In this document: one piece after another, positions 17,749-26,158 of the stretch
How the letters are laid out: every line of letters starts with the position of its first letter
How positions within the stretch are numbered: the first letter of the stretch is position 1
Assembly: GCA_947491945.1 (NCBI GenBank)
Contig: CANLLN010000002.1
Coordinates: forward strand, 310,001-374,000
DNA length: 64,000 bases
From: an uncultured Carboxylicivirga sp.
Lineage (GTDB): Bacteria > Bacteroidota > Bacteroidia > Bacteroidales > Marinilabiliaceae
Direction: 5' to 3'
Notes under the pieces: model-generated
Databases searched by the model: none
Told to the model about the DNA's origin: nothing
Seen by the model: the letters and a program-made list of their open reading frames with translations, nothing else
Position numbers and translations under genes: made by a program

Positions 17749-18792
17749 TCAGACACTTTTGAACAATTTTTCCGCCTTAAATTTCAGAGAATGCCTTATA
17801 GAAAATAATACCCAGTATAAATACACAAAATGAATGGAGAGATTATAATATCTGGCTATTTTTGTATAAAAACGACTGCAACCTGCATTATCTAATTTTC
17901 TTAATGATCCTGTTTTTAAAGATGCATGCAGTTGAGGGTAATACTTTATATACTCCTTTATTTTTACGCTTACCAAAAACATAAAAGTAAAATGAATAAT
18001 AGACTGGTTTACGAATTCTTTTTGCCCGGTTTCAATACATTTATTCAATTTGAAGATATGCAGGTTATTCGCTGCTTTCAAAAACCCTGTTCTGGCTCTA
18101 TCGGTATTAAACAAATTGCTATGCGTCGCAGAGCCCGGGCGGGTAGTGCGCATATAAAAAGGAGTATTAATAAATATAACCCGTTGTGCCAAACAGGCAG
18201 CTCTTGTTATCAACTCTCCATCTTCTAAATAAGGTACCTCGGAAAGGTACCGAATGGTATGCTGATTAAAAAAGCTCCTCCTGAAAAAAATCGCGACAGA
18301 CCTGTGAGGATCCCTGATTTCTACTTTCCCTTTTTCGTAACGATTGAAATATTGAATTCCTGATATTACCTTGTCTTCTTTATAAATTGGATCATAACGA
18401 TATTCTTCTTTTAACTGGCCATCTAAAATAACATAGCCGGTATAGCCTATATCCACTTTAGACTGATCGAGGATTTTCAATTTCTCTGCAAATACATTAG
18501 GCAGCACATAATCATCCGGATCGATCATTAAAAGGTAATCTCCTGTTGCCCGATCAATTCCATTATTCCGAGCAACAGAAACACCTTGGTTTTCCTGGTC
18601 AATGAGTACAATATTGCTAAATTCATTCTGCAAAGTTCGCACCACCTCCTTGCTATGATCAGGAGAACCATCATTAATACAAATCAACTCGTAATCTTCT
18701 TGTGGAACATCTTGATCTTCGAGACTTCTAATGCATCTTTCAACATAGGGTGCGACGTTATACATGGGGATAATAACCGACAATCGTTTCAT
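17749..18792 (-). CDS. Glycosyltransferase family 2
   Basis: A 347-residue GT-A enzyme. It starts with the nucleotide-binding strand LSVIIPMYNVAPYVERCIRS (4-23), has CINDGSPDHS (about 38-47) and the metal-binding DPDDY (about 91-95). The C-terminal ~100 residues are hydrophobic-rich and may touch the membrane. It is a cytosolic-face sugar transferase for repeat-unit assembly in locus 1. The start ATG at 18792 sits directly before the first beta strand, and the gap to the preceding GT2 stop is 37 bp. Donor not predictable. Confidence 0.9.
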   Translation of the reverse strand: MKRLSVIIPMYNVAPYVERCIRSLEDQDVPQEDYELICINDGSPDHSKEVVRTLQNEFSNIVLIDQENQGVSVARNNGIDRATGDYLLMIDPDDYVLPNVFAEKLKILDQSKVDIGYTGYVILDGQLKEEYRYDPIYKEDKVISGIQYFNRYEKGKVEIRDPHRSVAIFFRRSFFNQHTIRYLSEVPYLEDGELITRAACLAQRVIFINTPFYMRTTRPGSATHSNLFNTDRARTGFLKAANNLHIFKLNKCIETGQKEFVNQSIIHFTFMFLVSVKIKEYIKYYPQLHASLKTGSLRKLDNAGCSRFYTKIARYYNLSIHFVYLYWVLFSIRHSLKFKAEKLFKSV

Positions 18793-18829
18793 ACTACTGG
18801 CTTAGCCTTTGCTGTTTTTGTAATAATGA

Positions 18830-19801
18830 TTAGTTATACAATTCATTTTTCTGTAAATTCCGATTCAACATTTTCCTAAACTTAACAAAATACTTGAACG
18901 GATTAAGATAAATAGTAAAAGCAGAATGCAGACACCTATTAGCAGGGATATCTTTATTAAAGAAAGGCAACCTAAACAATTGTGATACCATCCATTGATA
19001 TTGACAATTTAGCTTTATATCAATTGGTATATTAGGATATATATATATCCTTCTAAATGCCTCTTGGCTGAAGTAATTGGGATTAATTAAAAGCTTGTTA
19101 CTATTATTATTAATGGCCGCACGGTGTTGCCGATAATTAACTGTAACCTTATTCATAAAATGAAGTTTATGCCCATTCCTGGTTAGATTTAGCCAAAGCG
19201 GGTAGTCTTCCAATAACTTAAAACGCTCATCAAAACTACCCACCGACAATAGCGTTTCTCTATGAATAAATAAGGAAGGCGTATAATGAATCCTATCGGA
19301 AACCAGGAGCTGTCGGTATTGCGATTGAACTGTCCTCCCAGGGTACATAATGCTATTGGGATTAAAGGGTTCTGTTGGAGTTGTTTTAATATAATTTTCT
19401 TTCGAAAAAGTGTTTTGATAAATATCAACAGCTGAAAATAACACCCTTATTTCAGGATGTTCGTTCACCCACCGTATATTATCCGCTATGCAATCACGTT
19501 TAAGCCCATCATCACCTGCAGGGAAACAAAGCCATTGACCACCTGCCCTCTTAAGTCCACGATTAGCATTTGCTGCGACACCCGTATTAATTTTAGAACC
19601 TATTATTTCAGTAGACACAAACCTATGCCCGTTGGCTTTAATCCATTCATGACATATAGAAACTGTATTATCAGTAGAACAATCATCGGTGATTATCAAT
19701 TCAATATCGGGCCATGTCTGCTGACTAATACTGTTCAAAGTTTCTTCAACAAAAGAGGAAGAATTATAAGTAACAACAATAACAGAAACAAAGGAACCCA
19801 C
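18830..19801 (-). CDS. Glycosyltransferase family 2
   Basis: A 323-residue GT-A enzyme with VSVIVVTYNSSSFVEETLNS at residues 5-24, IITDDCSTDN (about 35-44) and the D-x-D equivalent PAGDDG (about 94-99). The start is a GTG at 19801. The first catalytic strand begins at residue 5 and there is no suitable ATG upstream in frame, so GTG is preferred. It is a repeat-unit sugar transferase of locus 1, between Wzx and the second GT2. Confidence 0.87.
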   Translation of the reverse strand: MGSFVSVIVVTYNSSSFVEETLNSISQQTWPDIELIITDDCSTDNTVSICHEWIKANGHRFVSTEIIGSKINTGVAANANRGLKRAGGQWLCFPAGDDGLKRDCIADNIRWVNEHPEIRVLFSAVDIYQNTFSKENYIKTTPTEPFNPNSIMYPGRTVQSQYRQLLVSDRIHYTPSLFIHRETLLSVGSFDERFKLLEDYPLWLNLTRNGHKLHFMNKVTVNYRQHRAAINNNSNKLLINPNYFSQEAFRRIYIYPNIPIDIKLNCQYQWMVSQLFRLPFFNKDIPANRCLHSAFTIYLNPFKYFVKFRKMLNRNLQKNELYN

Positions 19802-19829
19802 TAAATATTAATTCTTTAAATTTTATACA

Positions 19830-21320
19830 TTACTTCCGCTTCAACCTATCTCTAATCATTTGTTTAATGTCTATCATTTTGTTTAGTTGACCATAAGAAT
19901 ACAAAACTATTAACACGAGTAAGCAAATCCCGACAATATATTTAACCAATACATTGAGGATAAATACGGATAAGAAAGACATAAGCACAAGTCCATAGGT
20001 AGTAGCAAATCTACCGTAAAACTTTTTTGGATAAAAAAAACCATATTTTCTATTAAGAACAAGATATCCAATTAAACTACCAATTATAAATGACAAAATA
20101 AACGAAACGCCAAGACCATTTAACCCATAAAAATAATAGAACAGAAGATTTAATGTCAGGATGAGTATTCCTGATACAATTTCTAAAATCAGAAAAATAC
20201 GACCATCCCCTTTGGCCAGAAACACATAGCCCATTGCCCATGATACAGCCTTAAACTGCATTCCCAGAACTGTTAAATTAGCAAACATAACAATTGGCAA
20301 AAAAGCCTCGGTATAGAGTACCCTAACGGCGAGAGGCATGGTTACAATTAAAAGTGCTAATAACGGTGCCATAATTAACAAGGCCGCCTCTGCCTGTTGA
20401 CTTACCAAAACCCTAATCTTCTGATTATCTGACTGTATCACTGATAGTCTCGGAAAATAATCTGTTGCCATAGCTGTGAATACGATTCCAGTATATTGCC
20501 CAACCACTCCCCAACCTGCATTATAAAGTCCTACTTGCTCTACTCCACCGTGGTTACTAATAAATGCACTGAGAAGGTAAGTAGATAAACTTGCCAGAAA
20601 ACCGGCAAGGGTCATTGAAACACCAAGCTTTGCCATATCAAACCCTCTATCTCTTGTTTCTCTAAGACTCAGGTGTACATTTTGAACAGACACTTTTCGA
20701 GAATAATTCCATGAAAGAATCAGTGCGATTATTGAGCTAGCAATCATTGAAGGTACAATTCCCTCTAAGCCATAGAAGTAATACAACGGGATGGCTGTTA
20801 CAAGCCCTAATGCAGACCCCAGCACTCCAGCTTTAGCCAAATCTTTTAACCTCCGTGTACCTTGCAAAATAGCTTTTTGCCCCTCAGTTAAGGAGTAGAG
20901 AAGCAGAGTCACTGATAACCATACAAATGCCCAAGTATAATCAGCATTACCAAATGACCACTTGCTTAATACAGGAGCCAGTGAAATAGTAACAATTGAT
21001 CCTAGCAAACCTGTTAACCAGGCCCATCTCCTAAGGGTCATAACTGATTTAGCAATTCCTACCATATCACTATTGCCATGGGCCTCAGAAACATCCCGCA
21101 CAGCACTAAAAGCAATACCTAAACCAGTTATGGATATTATCAATTGTATGGGTGCATTCAAAAGCCCCATTATTCCTACTCCGGTTGTACCAAGTAATAC
21201 AGCAACAAACTTAACGCGCACTATACCAATAATGATGTTAAAAACCTGCACGCCGCCAAAAAGAGAAGTAGCCTTAAATATTTGGCGATATGAAGATTTT
21301 TCTTCATTAACGGATTGCAT
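19830..21320 (-). CDS. wzx: Wzx-type O-antigen/polysaccharide flippase
   Basis: A 496-residue MATE/MOP-superfamily membrane protein with about twelve to fourteen hydrophobic segments. It begins FKATSLFGGVQVFNIIIGIV, typical of the WzxE/O-antigen translocase family. It moves undecaprenyl-diphosphate-linked repeat units across the inner membrane to the polymerase. An ATG at 21320 is chosen over a TTG at 21389. The 23 codons between them resemble the tail of the decayed UDP-GlcNAc 2-epimerase that fills the upstream gap, so they are unlikely to belong to the flippase. Confidence 0.87.
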   Translation of the reverse strand: MQSVNEEKSSYRQIFKATSLFGGVQVFNIIIGIVRVKFVAVLLGTTGVGIMGLLNAPIQLIISITGLGIAFSAVRDVSEAHGNSDMVGIAKSVMTLRRWAWLTGLLGSIVTISLAPVLSKWSFGNADYTWAFVWLSVTLLLYSLTEGQKAILQGTRRLKDLAKAGVLGSALGLVTAIPLYYFYGLEGIVPSMIASSIIALILSWNYSRKVSVQNVHLSLRETRDRGFDMAKLGVSMTLAGFLASLSTYLLSAFISNHGGVEQVGLYNAGWGVVGQYTGIVFTAMATDYFPRLSVIQSDNQKIRVLVSQQAEAALLIMAPLLALLIVTMPLAVRVLYTEAFLPIVMFANLTVLGMQFKAVSWAMGYVFLAKGDGRIFLILEIVSGILILTLNLLFYYFYGLNGLGVSFILSFIIGSLIGYLVLNRKYGFFYPKKFYGRFATTYGLVLMSFLSVFILNVLVKYIVGICLLVLIVLYSYGQLNKMIDIKQMIRDRLKRK

Positions 21321-21321
21321 C

Positions 21322-21637
21322 TTCGTTGTAGCACGCTCTTTGTTTTCAGCAATTAAATCTTCCTTTAAATCTCGAACGTCCTGTTTCAAACTGATAAGCT
21401 TCTTTTTACCCCCCCTTCACTATCCGTAACAATTAGTTTGGCATGAATTTCCCATGCCATTGTGTCCAAATAGCCAACCGGTTCTATAAATAAAATACTT
21501 TTTCTATCTCTTGCTAATCAATCCATTTTGCTGCCCATGTGAACCTCCAACTATCCCAGGATTATAATCAGGCTGACGTATATCTAATTCATCAACAACA
21601 TTTCTGACATATTAGAATATGAAACTTGCCTGATCAT
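21322..21637 (-). pseudogene. Decayed UDP-GlcNAc 2-epimerase (WecB/WbpI family) remnant
   Basis: The 335-bp gap between the WbpB-like gene and wzx is not empty. Minus-strand reading in shifting frames gives, in order: QVSYSNMSEM (about 21630-21600), DELDIRQPDYNPGI then GGSHGQQNG (about 21593-21522), EIEKV (about 21510-21496), PVGYLDTMAWE then AKLIVTDSEGG (about 21483-21405), and LISLKQDVRDLKEDLI toward 21350. These match the order of conserved blocks in non-hydrolysing UDP-GlcNAc 2-epimerases: the Y-x-x-x-MS block, PDYNLxIGxGSHGxQTG, EIEKVL, GYLDM, xLxxTDSGGxQKEA and ITLRxETEW. About 190 central residues are missing, and several frameshifts plus in-frame stops are present. It once was probably the WbpI-like step of this locus. 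Confidence 0.8.
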
Positions 21638-21655
21638 AACATTTCCCTATTTAAA

Positions 21656-22624
21656 TCACTTTGCAAAAGGATGCTTTGCGAGAGGTTTCTTAGCAAAAGG
21701 ATGATAGTCACCAATTAGCCCAACCGGCTTTTCATGACGAATTGCATGAACAATTTCGATAGCCTGTCTTGGAGCTTCCAGCCCGTAACCACCACCCGCC
21801 AATATTTCTTGATAACTGCGGGTATGCAAGTCGGTAAAGCCATTACTGAATTCCAGCTCCACCCCTTCGATCAATAGGGATCGATATGTACGTTGCCCTT
21901 TAGCAATAACTTTTGCTGGCAATACTTCATCGTTAATGGATAAAAACCAACGCACACGAGCTCTCTCAAAATAAAGAAATCCGGCCGCCCTGTCATGGGT
22001 ATGGATATGAACAATATTTTGCTTCACATTACCAAATATATATGATAGCATGTCGTAAAAATGCACGCCGATATTTGTGGCAATACCACCCGATTTAGAC
22101 AAGTCGCCCTTCCATGATGTGTAATACCAATTTCCGCGCGAAGTCAAATAAGTGAGATCTATATCGTAGATTTTATCCTTCGGACCATTGTCAACACGTT
22201 TTTTTAAGGACACAATGCTTGGATGCAAACGAAGTTGTAATATATTATATATTTTTTTCCCTGTATCTTCAACCACTCTTGCCAAGGCATCAATGTTCCA
22301 TGGATTTAACACCAATGGCTTTTCACATATTGCATCCGACCCTCTGCGCAAGGCCATGCGTATATGTGCATCGTGTAAGTAATTAGGAGTACAGATGCTC
22401 ATATAATCTAAGTCTATCCCTTTATCATATTTTAACTTCTCGATATGACGATCAAAACGTTCCGTCTCCACAAAAAATGCTGCATTGGGAAAAAAGCTAT
22501 CCATAATGCCTACACCATCATAAGGATCCAAAGCTGCAATTAGATTGTTACCTGTTTCTTTGATTGCCTGCAAGTGTCGCGGAGCGATATAGCCGGCAGC
22601 TCCTATTAGGGCAAATTGCTTCAT
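21656..22624 (-). CDS. Gfo/Idh/MocA-type nucleotide-sugar oxidoreductase (WbpB/WlbA-like)
   Basis: A 322-residue NAD(P)-dependent oxidoreductase. The Rossmann loop is ALIGAAGYIAPRHLQAI (residues 5-21), the family motif CEKPLVLNPWN is at about 100-110, and ILQLRLHPSI follows, as in WlbA/WbpB, which oxidises C3 of UDP-GlcNAcA before transamination. GGIATNIGVHFYDML is the substrate-side helix. A DegT aminotransferase is encoded just upstream and a decayed WecB/WbpI-type epimerase just downstream, reproducing the WbpB-WbpE-WbpI gene set. The C-terminus ends in three five-residue units HPFAK, KPLAK, HPFAK made by a 15-bp tandem repeat, an unusual added tail. Confidence 0.85.
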   Translation of the reverse strand: MKQFALIGAAGYIAPRHLQAIKETGNNLIAALDPYDGVGIMDSFFPNAAFFVETERFDRHIEKLKYDKGIDLDYMSICTPNYLHDAHIRMALRRGSDAICEKPLVLNPWNIDALARVVEDTGKKIYNILQLRLHPSIVSLKKRVDNGPKDKIYDIDLTYLTSRGNWYYTSWKGDLSKSGGIATNIGVHFYDMLSYIFGNVKQNIVHIHTHDRAAGFLYFERARVRWFLSINDEVLPAKVIAKGQRTYRSLLIEGVELEFSNGFTDLHTRSYQEILAGGGYGLEAPRQAIEIVHAIRHEKPVGLIGDYHPFAKKPLAKHPFAK

Positions 22625-22722
22625 GAGATTATACTATTCTAACAATATGAATAAATATACTACTAAGTATTGGATCAAATCCAACTTGTATACAACACGG
22701 GTTTTTCGTGAAAGTTACCAAA

Positions 22723-23862
22723 TCATCCATGAAAGGTATTGAGAACATCCACTACAAACTTTACTTCACTTTGAGTCATTACCTGACTAATCGGTAAAGA
22801 AAGTACTTCGTGATGTATCTTTTCAGTTATCGCCAGAGATAAACCATTCATGTTTTTATATGCTTTTTGCTTATGGGGTGGAATGGGATAGTGGACAAGA
22901 GTTTGCACTCCTTGTTCCGTTAAGTATTCCTGCAAAGCATCCCGCTTGGGGTAGCGGATAACAAACAGGTGCCATACGTGTGATAGATTATTAGCTGCTG
23001 ACTGTTGGCGATTAGTTATCGGTAGAATTACATCCGGGTGTATGATGTTTTGCAAATAATAATTCGCAATCCCCCGGCGATGCTGATTGTCTTCGTCCAG
23101 GCGTTTTAGTTTAATCCGTAGCATGGCAGCTTGTATCTCATCCAAGCGGGAATTCAAGCCCTGATAGTCGTTTACATACTTATTCATGGATCCGTAATTG
23201 GCCAATGCGCGTATGACATTCGCTAACTCCTTATCATTGGTGGTAACAGCACCCCCATCGCCCAAGGCGCCCAGGTTTTTACCAGGGTAAAAGCTATGGC
23301 CTGCGGCATCGCCAAGTGAACCGGAACGGATAAGTGATTGAGCATTGAGTGATGAGATTTGGGCACCGGCGGCTTGTGCATTGTCTTCAATAATTTTCAG
23401 TCCGAACTGATTGGCCAAGGCCTGCAATTTTTCATCCCAGCAAACTCGTCCATATAAATGAACCACCATAATGGCTTTTGTTTTGGGGCTTATGTACTGC
23501 TCTATTAGGTCAATATTCAGATTATAGCCATTGATATCCGGCTCCACCAAAACCGGCTTTAAGTTATTGTCGGTAATCGCAAGTATGGACGCAATATAGG
23601 TATTGGCGGGTACGATTACCTCATCGCCTTCGTGCATCAAGCCCATTTGGATATAGGCTTTCAGAATCAAACGCAGCGCATCCAAACCATTACCCACTCC
23701 AATACAGTGATTTACACCTATATATCTAGCATATTCCAATTCGAAATTATCGACTTCTTTACCCAGGAGGTACCATCCACTTTCAATCACCTCTTGCACA
23801 GACCTAGAAATTTCAGGCTCAAAGCTTGCCGTTATTTTCTTTATATCTAAAAACTTAATCAT
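22723..23862 (-). CDS. DegT/DnrJ/EryC1 sugar aminotransferase (FdtB/QdtB/WbpE-like)
   Basis: A 379-residue PLP-dependent sugar aminotransferase that transfers an amino group, usually from glutamate, to a 3-keto nucleotide sugar. [13 protein letters not shown] is the cofactor-phosphate region, [11 protein letters not shown] (about 157-167) holds the ring-stacking Asp, and Lys195 in [13 protein letters not shown] is the Schiff-base lysine. Residues 168-178 are encoded by a copy of repeat A, lengthening the loop before the conserved GSLGDAAG by about six residues relative to the family. Next to ketoisomerases it could make a 3-amino-3,6-dideoxyhexose. Next to the WbpB-like gene it could be WbpE. 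Both are possible. Confidence 0.88.
   Translation of the reverse strand: MIKFLDIKKITASFEPEISRSVQEVIESGWYLLGKEVDNFELEYARYIGVNHCIGVGNGLDALRLILKAYIQMGLMHEGDEVIVPANTYIASILAITDNNLKPVLVEPDINGYNLNIDLIEQYISPKTKAIMVVHLYGRVCWDEKLQALANQFGLKIIEDNAQAAGAQISSLNAQSLIRSGSLGDAAGHSFYPGKNLGALGDGGAVTTNDKELANVIRALANYGSMNKYVNDYQGLNSRLDEIQAAMLRIKLKRLDEDNQHRRGIANYYLQNIIHPDVILPITNRQQSAANNLSHVWHLFVIRYPKRDALQEYLTEQGVQTLVHYPIPPHKQKAYKNMNGLSLAITEKIHHEVLSLPISQVMTQSEVKFVVDVLNTFHG
23329..23360 (+). repeat. Repeat element A, copy inside the aminotransferase gene
   Basis: The plus strand reads GATAAGTGATTGAGCATTG followed by AGTGATGAGATTT, the same vocabulary as copy 1 at 9014-9235. It lies in frame in the DegT gene and encodes most of residues 168-178 on the minus strand. 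Confidence 0.6.
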
Positions 23863-23883
23863 TTACAGGTTCTGTAAGCATTT

Positions 23884-24798
23884 TTACTTAAATAGAAAGT
23901 CCTTAATTATTGCCACAAAATAATCCAAATCCTCTTTCTCCAAAGCCTGATGTACAGGAATAAAGAAGGCCTCTTCACCATAAAACACACTACATTGCAC
24001 CCCGTGGGCATAAAAATGCTTTTTGAGTTCAGGCAGGTCTATTCCGCTACCTTTGGCTTTGAACATAAATACTCCAGGCATAATTCCCTGTTTCAATTCA
24101 AATCGTTCACTAAATCCCATATCATGCAATTCTTGACTAAGATAATTGTAGTTACTAACACGCTTTTCTATTATTTTTTGCCGAGAATCAATATAGTAAG
24201 ACAATACATTTTTAATATACCTTAATAACTTATCATCTATTTGATAATGCTGTTTAACTGATTTTAAATCATTGGCTACCAAAAGACCACCAACTTGTAG
24301 CGGGAAGGTTTTTGGGAAACTGTAAATCACGTAATCGCCAACAGTCCCGGGATCAGCTCCAACGCCTTTGGAAAAAAAAGCGTTGGCACAATCTTCTATA
24401 ATGGGTAATCCATATTCCTTTAATCTTTCAGGATGATCATACGGGAAGCCAAACTCATGGTTGACAAACAAGACTTTGGTTTCCTGCATAATTTCTCGCG
24501 ACCAATTACAAAATTTCTCTATCTCCCTGGTTACGCATCCGCTGATGTAAAAATTACCGGATGTAGTTAAAATAGTTACTACATCATCCTTCTGCAAGTT
24601 TAAACATTGCAAAGCAAAATTAATGGCTTGTCGCCCATTTTCAGTATAGGTGAACTTTCTTCCATCAAAGCGCTCGTTGAAATACTTATCAATTGTATTG
24701 TCATCCGGTAAACAATGATTGATCGCTACATCTTTGGTGCGAAAAGGACCGATACGATAACACGGCAAGCTATATGGGTCAGGGTTAATTATAAACAT
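23884..24798 (-). CDS. DegT-like aminotransferase family protein, short form
   Basis: A 304-residue protein with the fold-type-I layout of DegT enzymes but about 70 residues shorter than usual. FTYTENGRQAINFALQCL (about 49-66) is the phosphate-binding region, LPIIEDCANAFF (about 129-140) carries the ring-stacking Asp, and Lys163 in YSFPKTFPLQVGG is the likely Schiff-base lysine. The C-terminal small domain is reduced. The start ATG shares its A with the stop of the upstream acyltransferase gene (TAATG), so the two are coupled. It may be a second sugar aminotransferase or a diverged PLP protein. Confidence 0.75.
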   Translation of the reverse strand: MFIINPDPYSLPCYRIGPFRTKDVAINHCLPDDNTIDKYFNERFDGRKFTYTENGRQAINFALQCLNLQKDDVVTILTTSGNFYISGCVTREIEKFCNWSREIMQETKVLFVNHEFGFPYDHPERLKEYGLPIIEDCANAFFSKGVGADPGTVGDYVIYSFPKTFPLQVGGLLVANDLKSVKQHYQIDDKLLRYIKNVLSYYIDSRQKIIEKRVSNYNYLSQELHDMGFSERFELKQGIMPGVFMFKAKGSGIDLPELKKHFYAHGVQCSVFYGEEAFFIPVHQALEKEDLDYFVAIIKDFLFK

Positions 24799-25733
24799 TA
24801 GGACGGATTACTATTCAAAGAAAATGAATATTTTAGGGAAGAAATAGCTTCGTGCGTTTCTTTAAAGCGCAATAACCCAACGTTTGGAATGCTCTGCTCC
24901 GTTGATATTCCCAAGTCAACATACTTGTAACTTAGTTCTTTATAATGCTTCCACAAGTTAAATAGCATAAAATCCATAGCACGCAGTGAACGTCCATGCT
25001 CATTATCTCCCCAAAAAAGCGCAAATACAATATCGGAATGAAAACGATAAAAAATAGCGGAAGCCACCATTAATCCGTCAGGGGATGTCACTTTAAAAAA
25101 ATCAACAGCCCATATTTTTTTTACTCGACGTATATCCTCTAAGGTCATGAATATAGGCCGATCATACCTCGCCCTGTTCTGTTTGATGATCCCATAAGCT
25201 ATTTCCTGTTCCTCCGCAGAAGAGATACTATCAAATACAAGCTTATTTCTCAAAGACTGACGGTAATATTCACGGCTATTTTTCTGTTTGTATCGATTAT
25301 TAAACAAGCGAAGATCGACCCAACTTGTAATTTCAGGAATTTGATATGTAAAACCACTTCTAACGAATGAGCTAATGCATTTTGCATTAAAAGAAGGCGT
25401 GTAAATATCAGGTGGCAATGTTATCTGAAACTGCTCATTTGTATTATCATAGAAATACCTTTTTAAGGAAGAAATAAAAGCATCTATCCTATCTACATAA
25501 ATATTCTCTTTTTTATAATGAAAACCACCGAAAGGAGCCGAAAAGGGGGATAAAAGATTCTTATCCTTCACCCCAGCTATCAAACCCATTTCAGGTTTAT
25601 CAACTTCTTCAACCAAACAAACCAGCTCATCTGCTTTAAACCTATTTAATTCAATAAAGCAACTTGTTATAAAAGGATTTCTCTGATCAGGAAAAAGATC
25701 GCAGTAGGTGTTATAATCTATTTCAATAAGCAT
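24798..25733 (-). CDS. GNAT/FemAB-type acyltransferase
   Basis: A 311-residue protein resembling the double-GNAT FemAB/Acetyltransf_6 architecture: YFKVTSPDG-like beta strands, SAIFYRFHSDIVFALFWGDN (about 225-244), then RSLRAMDFMLFNLWKHYKEL and YVDLGISTEQSIPNVGLLRF, which is the typical end of such domains. It lies between two ketoisomerase genes and two aminotransferase genes, so the natural guess is N-acylation of the aminosugar they make, replacing the hexapeptide acetyltransferase (FdtC/QdtC) usual in such clusters. The acyl donor could be acyl-CoA or, as for FemAB, aminoacyl-tRNA. Function inferred. Confidence 0.7.
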   Translation of the reverse strand: MLIEIDYNTYCDLFPDQRNPFITSCFIELNRFKADELVCLVEEVDKPEMGLIAGVKDKNLLSPFSAPFGGFHYKKENIYVDRIDAFISSLKRYFYDNTNEQFQITLPPDIYTPSFNAKCISSFVRSGFTYQIPEITSWVDLRLFNNRYKQKNSREYYRQSLRNKLVFDSISSAEEQEIAYGIIKQNRARYDRPIFMTLEDIRRVKKIWAVDFFKVTSPDGLMVASAIFYRFHSDIVFALFWGDNEHGRSLRAMDFMLFNLWKHYKELSYKYVDLGISTEQSIPNVGLLRFKETHEAISSLKYSFSLNSNPS

Positions 25734-25735
25734 AT

Positions 25736-26158
25736 TTATTGCATTTTATATGCCAAAAAATCTTCATACCCCCGAATATAATCTTCCTCACTATACTTTT
25801 GGGATGCCAACACAAAACAAATGGCGCCTGATGAAAAATTGACGATCTCACGCCATATGCCGGGAATTACCATTAGACCAAAATTAGGTCTATTCAGTTG
25901 AATGATTTTTTTCTGTTGACCATCGTCAATAATTACATCAAAGCTGCCACTGGCTGCCACTATTAACTGATATAAATTTTTATGGGCATGACCTCCCCGC
26001 TCTGAGCCGCCGGGTACATCGTACAAATAATAGATACGCTTCACATCAAAGGGCAAGTCGGCACCATTTTGCACGATGGTAATATTACCGGCAGGATTGT
26101 GTATTTTCGGCAATTCCACCACATTACAATTGTGGATGTCGGATACGTAACTTAGCAT
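25736..26158 (-). CDS. dTDP-4-keto-6-deoxyglucose 3,4-ketoisomerase (FdtA/QdtA-like)
   Basis: A 140-residue single-domain cupin of the WxcM-like/FdtA family. PFDVKRIYYLYDVPGGSERG (37-56) and RGGHAHK (54-60) hold the characteristic Tyr, Arg and the His57/His59 pair of the active site. GSFDVIIDDG and IPGIWREIVNFSSGAIC complete the beta barrel, and ASQKYSEEDYIRGYEDFL is the standard tail. The enzyme shifts the 4-keto group of dTDP-4-keto-6-deoxyglucose to C3 ahead of 3-transamination (Fuc3N/Qui3N pathway). It overlaps the upstream paralogue by 7 bp. No rmlA/rmlB for the dTDP precursor is in the window. Confidence 0.88.
   Translation of the reverse strand: MLSYVSDIHNCNVVELPKIHNPAGNITIVQNGADLPFDVKRIYYLYDVPGGSERGGHAHKNLYQLIVAASGSFDVIIDDGQQKKIIQLNRPNFGLMVIPGIWREIVNFSSGAICFVLASQKYSEEDYIRGYEDFLAYKMQ

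Noticed and set aside
21321-21389. TTG-initiated N-terminal extension of wzx (23 extra residues)
   Set aside because: These codons align better with the tail of the decayed UDP-GlcNAc 2-epimerase than with flippases, and an ATG at 21320 directly precedes the conserved first membrane segment.
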